Positions 10,177-20,515 of a stretch of DNA of 64,000 bases are shown here, in pieces; the first letter of the stretch is position 1, and every line of letters starts with the position of its first letter. The position numbers and the translations under genes were made by a program. Under the pieces are notes generated by a model that saw only the letters and a list, made by a program, of their open reading frames with translations, ran no database searches and was not told the origin of the DNA. Source of the DNA: Dugong dugon (taxonomy: Eukaryota; Chordata; Mammalia; Sirenia; Dugongidae); NCBI GenBank assembly GCA_030035585.1, contig CM057460.1, positions 126,092,714 to 126,156,713 of the forward strand. The letters run 5' to 3'.

Positions 10177-12559
10177 TAGGCGTACATCATTTAATTGTGC
10201 TTTGCTTTACTGTACTTCACAGATGTTGCATTTTTTTACTAATTGAAGGTTTGTGGCAACCCTATGTCAAGCAAGTCTATCGGTGCCATTTTTCAACAAC
10301 ATCTGCTCACTTCATGTCTCTGTGTCACATTTTGATAATTCTCACAATATTTCAGACTTTTTCATTGTTATTATATTTGTTATGGTAATATGTGATCAGT
10401 GATCTTTGCTGTTACTATTGTAATTGTTTTGGGGTACCATGAACTGTGCCTATGTAAGATGGCAAACTTAATTGATAAATGTTGTATGTGCTCCGACTCC
10501 ATTGACCAGCTGTTTCCCTGTCTCTCTTCCTCTCTTCTGGCCTCCCTATTCCCTGAGACATGAAAATATTGAAATTAGGCCAATTAATAACCCTACAGTG
10601 ACCTCTAAGTGTCCAAGTGAAAGGAAGAGTTGCACATCTCTCACTTCAAATCAAAAGCTAAAAAAATGATTAAGCTTAGTGAGGAAGGCATATGAAAGCC
10701 GAGACAGGCTGAAAGTTAGTCCTCTTTCTCCAAACAGTTAGCCAAGTTGTGAATGCAAAGAAAAAGTTCTTGAAGGAAATTAAAAGTGCTACTCCAGTGA
10801 ACACACAAATGATAAAAAAGCAAAACACCCTTATTGCTGATATGGAGAAAGTTTTAGTGGTCTGGATAGAAGAACAAACCAGCCACAACATTCCCTCAAG
10901 CTAAAGCCTAACCCAGAGCAAGGCCCTAACTCTCTTCAATTCTGTAAAGGCTGAGAGAGGTGAGGAAGCTGCGGAAGAAAAGTTTGAAGCTAGCAGAGGT
11001 TGGTTCATGAGGTTTAAGGAAAGAAGCCATTTCCATAACATAAAAATGCAAGGTGAAGCAGCAAGTGCTAATGTAGAAGCTGCAGTAAGTTATCCAGAGG
11101 ATCTAGCTAAGATAGTTGTTGAAGGTGGCTAGACTAAACAACAGGTTTTCAATGTAGACGAAACAGCCTTATATTGGAAGAAGATGCCATCTAGGACTTT
11201 CAGAGCTAGAGAGGAGAAGTCAATGCCTGGCTTCAAAGCTGCAAAGGACAGGCTGACTCTCTTGTTAGGGGCTAATAATGCAGCTGGTGACTTTAAGTTG
11301 AAGCCAATGCTCATTTACCATTCTACAAATCCTAGGGCCCTTAATTATGCTCTATAAATGGAACAACAAAGCCTGGATGATAGCACATCTGTTTATAACA
11401 TGGTTTACTGAATAGTTTAAGCCCTCTATTGAGACTACTACTCAGAAAAAAAAATACTTTCAAAATATTACTGTTCATTGACAATGCACCTGGTCACCCA
11501 AGAGCTCTGATGGAGATGTACAAGGAGATTAATGTTGTTTTCATACCTGTTAACACAGCATCCATTCTGCAGCCCACGGATCAAGAAATAATTTTGAGTT
11601 TCAAGTTTTATTATTTAAGAAATACATTTCATAAGGCTATAGCTGACATAGATAGTGATTCCTCTGATGGATCTGGGCAAAGTAAATTGAAAAGCTTCTG
11701 GAAAGGATTCACCATTCTAGATCCCATTAAGAACATTTGTGATTCATGGGAGGAGGTCAAAATAAGGAGTTTGGAAGAAGTTGGTTCCAATCCACGTGGA
11801 TGACTTTGAGGGGTGCAAGACTTCAGTGGAGGAAGTAAGTGCACATGTGGAAATACGAAGAGAATTAGAATTAGTAGCAGAACCTGAAGATGTGACTGAA
11901 TTGCTGCAATCTCATGATAAAACTTTAACTGATAAGGAGTTGCTTCTTATGTATGAGCAAAGAAAGTGGTTCCTTGAGATGGAATCTACTCCTGGTAAAG
12001 ATGCTGTGAACATGGTTGAAATTACAACAAAGGATTTAGATTATTGTGTAAACTTAGTTGATAAAGCAGCAGCAGGGTTTGAGAGGATTGACTCCAATTT
12101 TGAAAGAAGTTCTACTGTGGGTAAAATGCTATCAAACAGCATCACATGGTACAGAGAAATCTTTCATTACAGGAAGAGTAAAGCAATGCAGCAAACTTCA
12201 TTGTTGTCTTGTTTTAAGAAATTGCCACAGCCACCCCAACCTTCAGCTACCAACACCCAGATCAGTCAGCAGCCATCAACATGGAGGCAAGACCCTCCAC
12301 CAGCAAAAAGATTATGACTCGTTGAAGGCTCAGATGATGGTTAGCATTTTTTAACAATAAAGTATTTTTTAAATTAAGGTATGTACACTGTTTTTTTTTT
12401 AGACAATGCTATTGCACACTTAATAGACTACAACATAGTGCAAACATAACTTTTATATGCACTGGGAAATCAAAAAATTTATGTGACTCACTTTATTGTG
12501 GTATTTGCTTTATTGCTGTGGTCTGGAACTGAACCTGCAGTATCTCTGAGGTATGTCTG
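10177..12559 (+). mobile_element. Tigger1 DNA transposon, nearly full length
   Basis: A 2.4-kb Tc1/mariner-superfamily (pogo group) transposon. The left end TAGGCGTACATCATTT and right end GAGGTATGTCTG are the decayed inverted repeats, and both are flanked by the TA target dinucleotide (10175-10176 and 12560-12561). Removing it restores a continuous L1 sequence, so the limits are exact. It is close to the human Tigger1 consensus length as I remember it (about 2.4 kb). It carries a broken transposase gene, listed separately. Confidence 0.95.
10598..12317 (+). pseudogene. Tigger1 transposase, inactivated
   Basis: Remains of the pogo-type DDE transposase, which would bind the terminal inverted repeats and cut and paste the element in the nucleus. 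The expected start ATG has become GTG at 10598. The N-terminal DNA-binding part reads 'SKCPSERKSCTSLTSNQKL' and then meets a stop near 10667. Catalytic-core motifs are still visible: VDETA near 11155, IDNAPGHP near 11480-11503, and QPTDQ near 11570. A deletion near 11340 against the remembered consensus breaks the frame. Two longer open pieces remain: 11429-11803 (catalytic) and 11781-12317 (C-terminal tail ending AKRL). There is no sign of domestication. Confidence 0.93.
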
Positions 12560-12727
12560 TAGTTCTATTTTTGGTTTTTTGAGGAACCGCCACACTGTTT
12601 TCCATAACAGCTGTATCGTTTTGTATTCTCACCAGCAATGAATAAGGGTTCCCATTTCCCCCACATCTTTGCCAACACTTGTTATTTTAAGCTTTTTTGT
12701 TTTTGTTTTTTTTATCTTAGCCATCCT

Positions 12728-13013
12728 GTTGCTGTTGTTGTTAGGTGCCCTCAAGTCAGTTCTGATTCATAGCAACCCTCTGTACAACAAAACAAAACAT
12801 TGCGTGGTCCTGTGCCATCCTTGCAATCATTGCTATATTTGAGCCCCTTGTTGCAGCCACTGTGTCAGTCCATCTCTTCGAGGGTCTTCCTCTTTTTTGC
12901 TGGCCCTGTACCTTACCAAGCATGATATCCTTCTCCAGGCATTGGTCCCTCCTGATAACATGACCAAAGTATGTGAGACAAAGGAGCATTCTGACTGAAT
13001 TTCTTCCAAGACA
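12728..13013 (-). mobile_element. RTE LINE fragment, 5'-truncated
   Basis: 286 bases from the 3' end of the RTE (BovB-like) element. The minus strand still reads the C-terminal protein motif FGHVIRRDQCLEKDIM and KRGRPSKRWTD, then the RTE 3' end. Duplicated target TAGCCATCCT lies at 12718-12727 and 13014-13023, within the old L1. Confidence 0.92.
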
Positions 13014-13552
13014 TAGCCATCCTAGTGGGAGTGAAATGGTATCTCATTGTGGTTTTGATTTGCATCTCTCTGATGGCTGATGATGCTGAGCATCTTTTCA
13101 TGTGTTTGATGGCCATTTGAATTTCCTCTTTGGTGAAATGTCTATTCAAGTCTTTTGCTCATTTTATGGTTGGGTTATTTGTCTTTTTGTTAAGTTGTTG
13201 AAGTTTTATATGTATTTTGATTATTAGATTCTTGTTGGATATATGGTTTCTGAAGCTACTCTCCCAGTCAGTAGCTTGTCTTTTCACTTTTTTGGTAAAG
13301 TCTTTTGATGAACAAAAATTTTTAATTTTTATGAAGTCTCTCTCTTTTTTTTTTTGTCTTTTGTTGTTTGTGCTTTTATTATATTAGATAATCCTTTGTT
13401 AAAGGCATTGCCTGACATCATTGCCTCTGCTTTTTCTTTTAAGCATTTTATGATTTTAGTTTGTACATTTAGGTCCTTAATCCATTTTTAATTTGTTTTT
13501 GTGTATGGTATGAGGCATGGATCCTATTTCATTTTTCCGCATGTGTAAATCT

Positions 13553-14283
13553 AATTTTTGAAATGTGAAATTGTAATATGATAAGAGTAGCATTAGCCGT
13601 GGACAGGTAGGTTGCATATGTGTTACTCATATTTCTCTGTTCCTGACAGCCTGGGTTCAAAATATAATTGTCATATATCAGGCATTTCAAATTAGCAGGA
13701 ATGGTGGTATTGGAACAACTTTCTAGCTATTTGTGAAGAAAATAAAGGTAAATCATTACCTTTATCTTCTATGAAAAGAAACAGCAGATAAATTTAAAAT
13801 TTTTAGTAAAATACTAAACTGTAAAAGCACTAAAAATATATGAATATTGGTGAATATTTTTATACTCTTAGGGTAAGTAAAAGTCTTTATAGCATGACAC
13901 AAAAGCAGGACCATGAAGCAAAATATTGTATGTGAGTATGTTAAAAAGGAAAAAAGAAAAACTTTTATATTTCCCAAAAAAAGCCATAAAGCAAAGTCAA
14001 AAGTAAAATAAAAAGCTAGAGGAATATATTTAAAATATATATGATAAAGAAATAATTTATATTTCTATGCTCATTCAATTTAAAAGGAAGTTGTACATCC
14101 TTGCTGTAATCAGATAAGTAAAACATTTTTTTTAAAAAGACATAATTTCTCAGCTAGAAGAAGATTGTCAAAAATATTTTTAAAAAATCAACATATCCAG
14201 AGACAGTAAGCATTTAGGGAGATGAGCCCTCGTATAGAATTAGTAGAAGAATAATTGCTACCATTTTTCTTCATGTTTGGATA
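13553..14283. other. AT-rich non-repetitive stretch
   Basis: No gene and no recognised repeat. Strongly AT-rich with short chance frames. Confidence 0.4.
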
Positions 14284-14293
14284 ATATGTACTA

Positions 14294-14463
14294 AAACCAT
14301 AAAATACCAAGCCCATTGCCTTTGAGTCTATTCCAACTCACAGCGTCCCTATAGGACAGAGTAAAACTGTCCCATAGGGTTTCCAAGGAACAGCTGGTGG
14401 ATTTGAACTGCTAACCTTTTAGTTAGCAGCCATGGCTCTTAACCACTGCACCACCAGGGCTCC
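14294..14463 (-). mobile_element. AfroSINE, internally deleted form
   Basis: Minus-strand GGAGCCCTGGTGGTGCAGTGG head, no central block, and a short decayed tail. The 10-bp target duplication ATATGTACTA lies at 14284-14293 and 14464-14473. Confidence 0.92.
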
Positions 14464-14473
14464 ATATGTACTA

Positions 14474-14795
14474 ACCCTCAAAATGGGCATACACTTCTCG
14501 GAATTTACCCTAGGAAATTTTAAGAAAATCACAAATTAATATATGTGCAAAATGTTTATTGTGGCATTGTTTATAATAGTAAAAAACTGAAACAGTCTGA
14601 ATGTTCAATAATGGAAGTTTGGTTAAATATATTATGGCTCATCCATATGATAGAATACCTTACTGCTGTTAAAAATCAGCATCTGAATATGTTTTTGTTG
14701 ACATGGAAAGTTGTTCATGATATACTGCTAAGTGAGAAAAACACATTAGACAACAACTTGTATAATAATTTCATACACTCACAAACACACACACA
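14474..14795 (+). mobile_element. Ancient LINE-1 fragment (L1M type)
   Basis: Blocks such as 'GCAAAATGTTTATTGTGGC', 'TAATAGTAAAAAACTGAAAC' and 'GAATACCTTACTGCTGTTAAA' match the end of ORF2 and the start of the 3' UTR of old mammalian L1s. It ends near a short AC repeat (14781-14798). Confidence 0.7.
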
Positions 14796-14798
14796 CAT

Positions 14799-15427
14799 AA
14801 GCCAGATTAGTAGCTAGAGTCCCCATTGGGGTTAAACTAGCTTTAGATCTGGTGAAACTTGAATTGGATTAACACAACCTCCAAGGTGTTTGAGAGTTCA
14901 ACACCTACCCTGAGGTTTCCTTCTTCATTTTTCTGTCTGACTCTGCACTTCCATGCCCTCATGCGTTGGTCTTGTTTCACCACATAAAACCCAGTCTTTT
15001 CACCAGTTTCCACAATAAGTTCATTCTCAGCAAGCCTTTTGTGAGTTTTTGGTGACTTTATTGAAGGATTAAGGATCTTGGAGGTGATCTCTCAGACCCC
15101 ACCATCTCAGTAGCTCCTTTGCCTTTCTCTTGCCTGATTTCTCGGAAGCTTTGGTAGTAGCCAGCTCCTGGCCCTGAGAGGAGGGTGACTCAGCTTCTTC
15201 TTTTTAAGGCATTACCTCCACAAAGCAGGCTCTCTCTCAAAGAGAATAACATTTTCTCTTCATCATAGATTTGTGTATGTACATGTATGTATGTGTGTAT
15301 ATATGTGAACTAAGTGTATTTCAAAATCCAGGAAGCTATTATTCAAAAGTTAATGGTTTCTATCTCTACATAGTGGACGCCTCAGTGACTTTTATTTTCT
15401 TCTTCATGCTTTTCTGAATTTCTTGAA
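14799..15427. other. Non-repetitive stretch
   Basis: No gene found. A TG/TA microsatellite-like tract lies near 15275-15306. Around 14980-15060 there is an AATAAG followed by a G/T-rich region, which hints at an old LTR, but I could not define ends. Confidence 0.3.
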
Positions 15428-16061
15428 ATTTTTATAAGAATTGAATTGTGTCTCACAAAAAGATATGTTAAAGACCTAACCCCTGCACCTGTGAATGTGA
15501 CCTTGTTTGGGGAATAGGGCCTTTCTTTGAAGATATTATCAGTTAAGTCATACCGGACTATGATGGGTTCAAATCCTAATCTTTTCTCAGTTGTGTTTTA
15601 TAAAAGGGCAGAAAAGACATAGAGAATCACACAGCAGGAAGACAGACATCATGTGACAACAGATGCAGATGCATCTATAAGCAGCAAAGAAATGCCAAGA
15701 ATTGCTGACAGCCTCCTGAAAGTAGGAGAGAGGCATGGAACTGTTCTTCTCCCAAAGTCCTCAGAAGGAATTGACTTGGTCAATGCCTGATTTGTATTTC
15801 TAGCTTGCAGAACTGTGAGAAAATAAATTTCTGCTCTTGAAAGCCACCTGGAACCCTGGTGATGCAGTGGTCAAGAGCTACAGCTGCTCATCAAACACAG
15901 TTCAAATCCACCAGCCACTCCTTGGAAACCCTGTGGGACGGTTCTACTCTGTCCTGGAGGGTCACTATGAGTTGGAAGCTACTCAGCGGCAATGGGTTTG
16001 GTTTTTTAAAAGCCACCCACTTTGCAGTATTTTGTTATGGCAGCCCTAGGAAACTAAGACA
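15428..16061 (+). mobile_element. MLT1-like MaLR solo LTR
   Basis: This is a non-coding LTR of the ERVL-MaLR class. Hallmarks include 'GTTAAAGACCTAACCCCTG', 'AGAGAGGCATGGAAC', 'GCAGAACTGTGAGAAAATAAATTTC' (with the polyadenylation signal) and the end 'CCTAGGAAACTAAGACA'. An AfroSINE at 15849-16008 splits the last 60 bases. No internal retroviral sequence is present. Confidence 0.8.
15849..16008 (+). mobile_element. AfroSINE, internally deleted form
   Basis: Head GGAACCCTGGTGATGCAGTGG, no central block, and tail GGCAATGGGTTTGG then T-rich. The target duplication AAAGCCACC (15840-15848 and 16009-16017) lies inside the MLT1-like LTR, so the SINE is younger than the LTR. Confidence 0.93.
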
Positions 16062-17334
16062 AGCATGTACTGCTATTATAGTAAGAAAAAATAAGAAGTA
16101 AACAAGAGAAAAAATATAAGAAAATAAAATAATATAAATATAAGAGAAAAAAATAAATCTATTTCAGTTTTAAAGAATAGAACCATAATACTGATAACAA
16201 AGTAGTATTTCTCTGGATCTGTCCACATCTGCTCTGAGAAACCCAGCTCCTTCAGATTTACCCAAAATTGTTTGAGTAGTCTCCATGCAATATCTCACGT
16301 GCACCCTGAAATCAGCCCCCTGGCTGTCCCGTGTGTCTACCATTTCCCTCCTCTCCTGTGGTTATGTCCTCTGCCAGTGCCAGTGCCACTGCCAGTGCCT
16401 CAAGGGGCAGCTCTCCTGACATTGCTCATGGAAGACTCTGCAGTATAGCTGGTGGATGCCTGCCAACATATCAGCCAAGGGTGTTAAGTAAGATCTCACC
16501 AAGGCCACCGTCTTCTATCTTTGCCCAAATTTACCTTTTTCTACTGAGTTTTCCTTTTGCAGCTACCACAGAGGGAGCTGCTACCTTCCAGAGATGGTAA
16601 TCACCTCTTTTCCCCTTCTGTATCTTTGGTAGAAAGGAAAGATAAAAAATAAACCTGTCTTAATATCCAAACCAGTCCTGCAGTTCTCCCTCCTCCTCAG
16701 GTCAAAAAGAACAAAGGACCCCTGTATCCCTGCCTTCCTGGAAATCTTACTGCAAGGCCCCATGAGGAGCCAGCCTGGAGCAGCTACAAGAATGGCTGGA
16801 CCACCCACACAGAAATGACAAGCGTCTCCAACTCCCAGTCTGCTTGTTTGGTGGAGTCATGGGGAAGCAGATAGAAGTGCCCCAGGTAGACTATGGCAAC
16901 TGTTCTGCCAGTTTCAGTCAGTTGGAGAGGATATGTCAATATACCCTGTCAACCCCATCCCCCACAAGAGCCCAGCCTGGCAGCGGAAGAGTCAGTCTTT
17001 ACAGTCAGCCTCTACTGAGGCTGGGCAGGGGAGCACTACCAAAGCCATAAGTGGTCTCCTAGCATGGCCTCCACACGACTTAACCTTAGGATGGTGAATA
17101 CACATTAATCTGGGGTCAGATCTCAAAGTGCCAGTGCAGCAAAAGAGCCACAGTAGATGACTGTGTTTCCAAAGAGAAAAACAGAATCTCAATATCCATG
17201 GTAAATTGGCTGACCTCAGGCTGGATCTAGCTCACGGATGTGTTTTGTGTAGCCAGTCACTATTGGCCTGCTTGGGTTTGAAATTTTTATATTAGTTGCC
17301 AGTATTTAGAAATTGGAAGATTAAAGAAATGAAT
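16062..17334. other. GC-richer stretch, no gene recognised
   Basis: About 1.3 kb without an identified repeat. A short hexamer array based on CCAGTG lies near 16372-16400. A plus-strand open frame covers 16331-16600 (89 codons, serine/alanine-rich because of the hexamer), but it has no recognisable domain and I do not call it a gene. Confidence 0.35.
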
Positions 17335-17826
17335 ACATACTTTCCTACAAAGACTTATGCATGAATATTCACAGCAGCTTTATTTGTAATTGTCAAAACC
17401 TATAAACCAAATGTCTACCAACAGGTGAATGGATAAACCAATTGTGATAATGAAGCATTATCCAATGAAGCACTATTCAGCAATAAAAACAAATGAATTA
17501 TACATGCAACAATATGATTCAACCTTGATTATTGTGCTGAGTAAAAGAGGCCAGAAAATAAAAGCATATATTGTATGATACAATTTATATAAAATTCTAG
17601 AAAAGTCAAAGTGATATGTAGTGACAGAAAGCAGACCAGTGGCTTAGGAATGGGGTGGATGGAGGGATGGATTGCCAGGGGGTGCAAGAAAACTTTTGGG
17701 GCAATGGAAATGTTCTGTATGTTGTTTGTGGTGATGGTTTTATGGGTGTATACATGCATCAAAAACCATCATATTGACCACTTAAGTATGTACACTTTTT
17801 TCCACATAAATTACACCTAAGTAAAG
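17335..17826 (+). mobile_element. LINE-1 3' fragment (L1M type)
   Basis: The order 'AGCAGCTTTATTTGTAATTG', 'AACAGGTGAATGGATAAACC', 'GACAGAAAGCAGACCAGTGG', 'GGTGATGGTTTTATGGGTG' and 'AAATTACACCTAAGTAAAG' is the standard end of ORF2 and 3' UTR of medium-old L1. There is no intact frame. Confidence 0.82.
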
Positions 17827-18055
17827 TAGAAATATAAAAAAATTGAGAAAATTTATATACAAATTGATATACCTAGCTTTCCCTGAAAGTCAAAATATCT
17901 GACATCATTTGGCTGACATTTTCATATGCCAAAAGTCACAGGAAGTAACAGCTTCTCTTTAGGTGGGGCAGAACCTCTCTGGTTTGCCATAGGACTCTGC
18001 ACAGGACTCTGTTGTTTACCCAGCACTCATTACATGTCCATTGCCATTCATTTAA

Positions 18056-18640
18056 CGCTTATTTTTTGAGAATCTAATACATAACAAGTCTCATTCTAGG
18101 TATTGGGGGATACAAGGAATACAGGAATGAATAAACAGGCAAAAATGCCTAATCTCATGAAGTTTCCATTTTAGTAAGGCTGGGAAAGGAGAGACAGACA
18201 TTAACCAAGATAATAAGTAAAGTATATAGTATGTTAGCTGGAGATAAGTACAAAGGAAAAATAAAAAATAAAGCCAGGAAGAAGTATAGAGAGTGTCAGA
18301 GCTAACATGTTAGATTTGAAGCCAGGAAAGTCCTCACTGAGAGGTGACTTTTGAGAAAAGAACCTGATGGAGGTGAGGGAGTGAGCCATGCATATATCCC
18401 AGAGAGGACATTTTATCCAGAGGCAATAGCCCATTCAAAAGATCTAAGCAGAAGAAGCTGCCCAGTGTCTTTGAGTAACATCAAGGAGGCTAGTCTAGCT
18501 TAGAGAAGAGCAGGAGGAGATGAGATTAGAGAGATAACAGGGTAGAGATAATGTGAGTCTTGTACACTGTTGAAAGGACTTTGTCATTTACTGAGTGAGA
18601 TGGGAAGCCTTCAGAGGGCTTTGGAGTTGTTGGTTTCCTT
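18056..18640 (+). repeat. Ancient interspersed repeat, class uncertain
   Basis: The sequence follows a common mammalian repeat pattern ('CTAGGTATTGGGGGATACA', 'TATAGTATGTTAGCTGGAG', 'ACCTGATGGAGGTGAGGGAG', 'TGAGTGAGATGGGAAGCC'). I recognise the phrases from many loci but not the family name. It is non-coding. Confidence 0.5.
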
Positions 18641-18735
18641 ATAGTAGAGCTAAGAGGAAAGGAAAATATTTTTTGTAACCATGTCGTCACTCTGACCCCT
18701 ATGGACGTCTGAATTTGCAATTCCTGTCCTAATTT

Positions 18736-18887
18736 GGAAACCCTGGTGACGTAGTGGTTAAGTGCTTAAGGTCAGCAGTTCAAATCCACCAGGTGCTCCT
18801 TGGAAACTCTATGGGGCAGTTCTCCTCTGTCCTATAGGGTCAGTATGAGTTGGAATTGATTCGACGGCTATGGGTTTATTTTTTCGT
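18736..18887 (+). mobile_element. AfroSINE, internally deleted form
   Basis: GGAAACCCTGGTGACGTAGTGG head with A box, then B-box-like GGTCAGCAGTTCAAATCC, no central block, and a tail of ATGGGTTTATTTTTTCG. Target duplication is not clear. Confidence 0.9.
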
Positions 18888-19589
18888 TTTTGTCATAGTT
18901 TATCTGAGTGTCATGATATATGATGAAATGTCAGCTTTCCCCACTCAGATAGGCCAAGTCAGTCATGCTGACTGACTTTCAGGAAAATGCTACCTTTGAT
19001 GGCCTCTAGTCTCTAGTCTTTGAGGCTTCTTCCTACCACACAGCTCTTCCACCCCTTATAGTTACACCTTTCCCTCCCTTGCCTCCTACTATCAGTATTT
19101 CCTAGCCACCTCATCACTTGGGATCTTTCCAATTTCCCTTCTACAAAACCCCTGCTCCAGAGGCCCCATCCAGGAAACACATTCTAAGCAGCCTGGCAGA
19201 ATGCAGTTTGAATTAAACAAATTAGACCAAAATAATCAATGTAAATTTGCTCCTAAATTAATATCCCCAGTCACAGATGGCAATTCAAATTTATGTGAAT
19301 AGTTGATGACACCAGTTGATACAGTGATCTACATATATCTACCTTGTTATAGAATCTTCTAGAGCTTATGATTATTTCAAAATATTTGGACCCTGAGGAA
19401 GCATCAAAAGGGTTGAAAGATTATGGATGAAAGATAGAGTAGATGTACTTCTTCCTATTACTCCCTCTAGGTATAGGTAAAATTCCTGGACATTGTATAT
19501 AAAAGAAATACAGGAACACTCTGAAAGGTAGAAAGAAGAAGACAGACAAGCTAGGGACCCTAAAACAAAGGAAAAAAAAATTGAAAACA
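18888..19589. other. Non-repetitive stretch
   Basis: No gene or repeat family recognised in about 700 bases. Confidence 0.4.
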
Positions 19590-20515
19590 GCGAAATACAA
19601 ATGACATCTTACCAATAATGTGAAAAAATAATTTAAATAGCAGCAGAATTCTCATCAGAACCATGGAAACCAGAAGGGAGTGGCAGAACATTTTTCAAGT
19701 GTTGGAAGAAAAGATTGTCAACCCAGAATCCTATACCCAGCAAAAATATCCTTCAAGAATGAAAGAGAAATCAAGACATTCTCAGGTGAAGGAAAACAGA
19801 GAATTTGTTTCCAGCATACCTACATTAAAAGAATGGCTAAAGGAAGTTCTTAAAACAGAAAGGAAACGATAAAACAATAAATCTTGGAACATCAGGAATG
19901 AACAAAGAACAACAGAAAGGGTAAAAATACAGGGAAATTTAATAAAATTTCTCCTCTTGAGTTTCTAAATTATGTTTGACAGTTGAAGCAAAAATTATAC
20001 ATTGTCTAATGTGGTTATCAATCTATGTAGAGGAAATATTTAAGACAATTTTATTATAAATGGGGGAAGGTAAAGGAAAGTAAAGTGAGGTAAAGTTTCT
20101 GCTACACTTCAGTTGAGCTATTAAATGTCAACACCAACAGATAGTGATAATTTATGTATGTATAATGTAATAGGAAACCCTGGTTGCATATTGGTTAAGA
20201 GCTACGACTCTAACCAAAAGGTTGGCAGTTCAAATCCACCAGATGCTCCTTGGAAACCCTATGGGGCAGTTCTACTGTGTCCTCTAGGGTTGCTACGAGT
20301 CGGAATCCACTCGACGGCAATGGGTTTGGTTTTTTTTTTTTTCTTAAGTATAATTTGGTATAACTAGAACCATTAAAAGATCTGTATAGATACACTCAAA
20401 ATGCTATAGATAAAATAGAATTCTAAAACATGTTCAAGTAACCTACAAGAAGTCAGGGAAAAGAAACCGGGGGGTGGGGGGGAAACATAGGGAACAGACA
20501 ATAAGCAAAAACTAA
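19590..20515 (+). mobile_element. Old LINE-1 fragment, ORF1 end and spacer
   Basis: A short open frame at 19663-19872 (69 codons) reads the C-terminal part of an old L1 ORF1 protein: WQNIFQVLEEKI, a YPSRMKEK-like motif, then EWLKEVLKTERKR. ORF1 protein is the RNA-binding chaperone of the L1 particle. The rest, up to about 20515, matches the spacer before ORF2. It is interrupted by an AfroSINE at 20173-20341. ORF2 is absent. Confidence 0.65.
20173..20341 (+). mobile_element. AfroSINE, internally deleted form
   Basis: Head GGAAACCCTGGTTGCATATTGG, B-box region GGTTGGCAGTTCAAATCC, no central block, tail GGCAATGGGTTTGG followed by T-rich sequence. It is one of the better preserved copies. Confidence 0.92.

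Larger units (their letters stand above)
9648..13552 (-). mobile_element. Ancient LINE-1, split by Tigger1 and RTE
   Basis: An L1 with T-rich tail at 9648-9661 spans 9648-10176, 12560-12727 and 13014-13552 once the two insertions are removed. Its sequence is more diverged than the neighbouring L1s. It covers the 3' UTR and ORF2 C-terminus only ('TCATATGGTA' joining 'GTTCTATTTTTGG' is the L1 sequence on either side of Tigger1). No reading frame remains. It must predate Tigger1 activity, making it the oldest layer in this stack. Confidence 0.82.

Noticed and set aside
11629-11844. Minus-strand frame in Tigger1
   Set aside because: Shadow of the transposase coding strand.
11781-12317. Intact 178-codon piece as a domesticated Tigger1 gene
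   Set aside because: It lacks the DNA-binding and catalytic parts, has no own promoter or splice context, and neighbouring transposase segments are broken by stops and indels.
16331-16600. Ser/Ala-repeat protein
   Set aside because: The SASASAT repeat is a read-through of the CCAGTG hexamer array; no other support.
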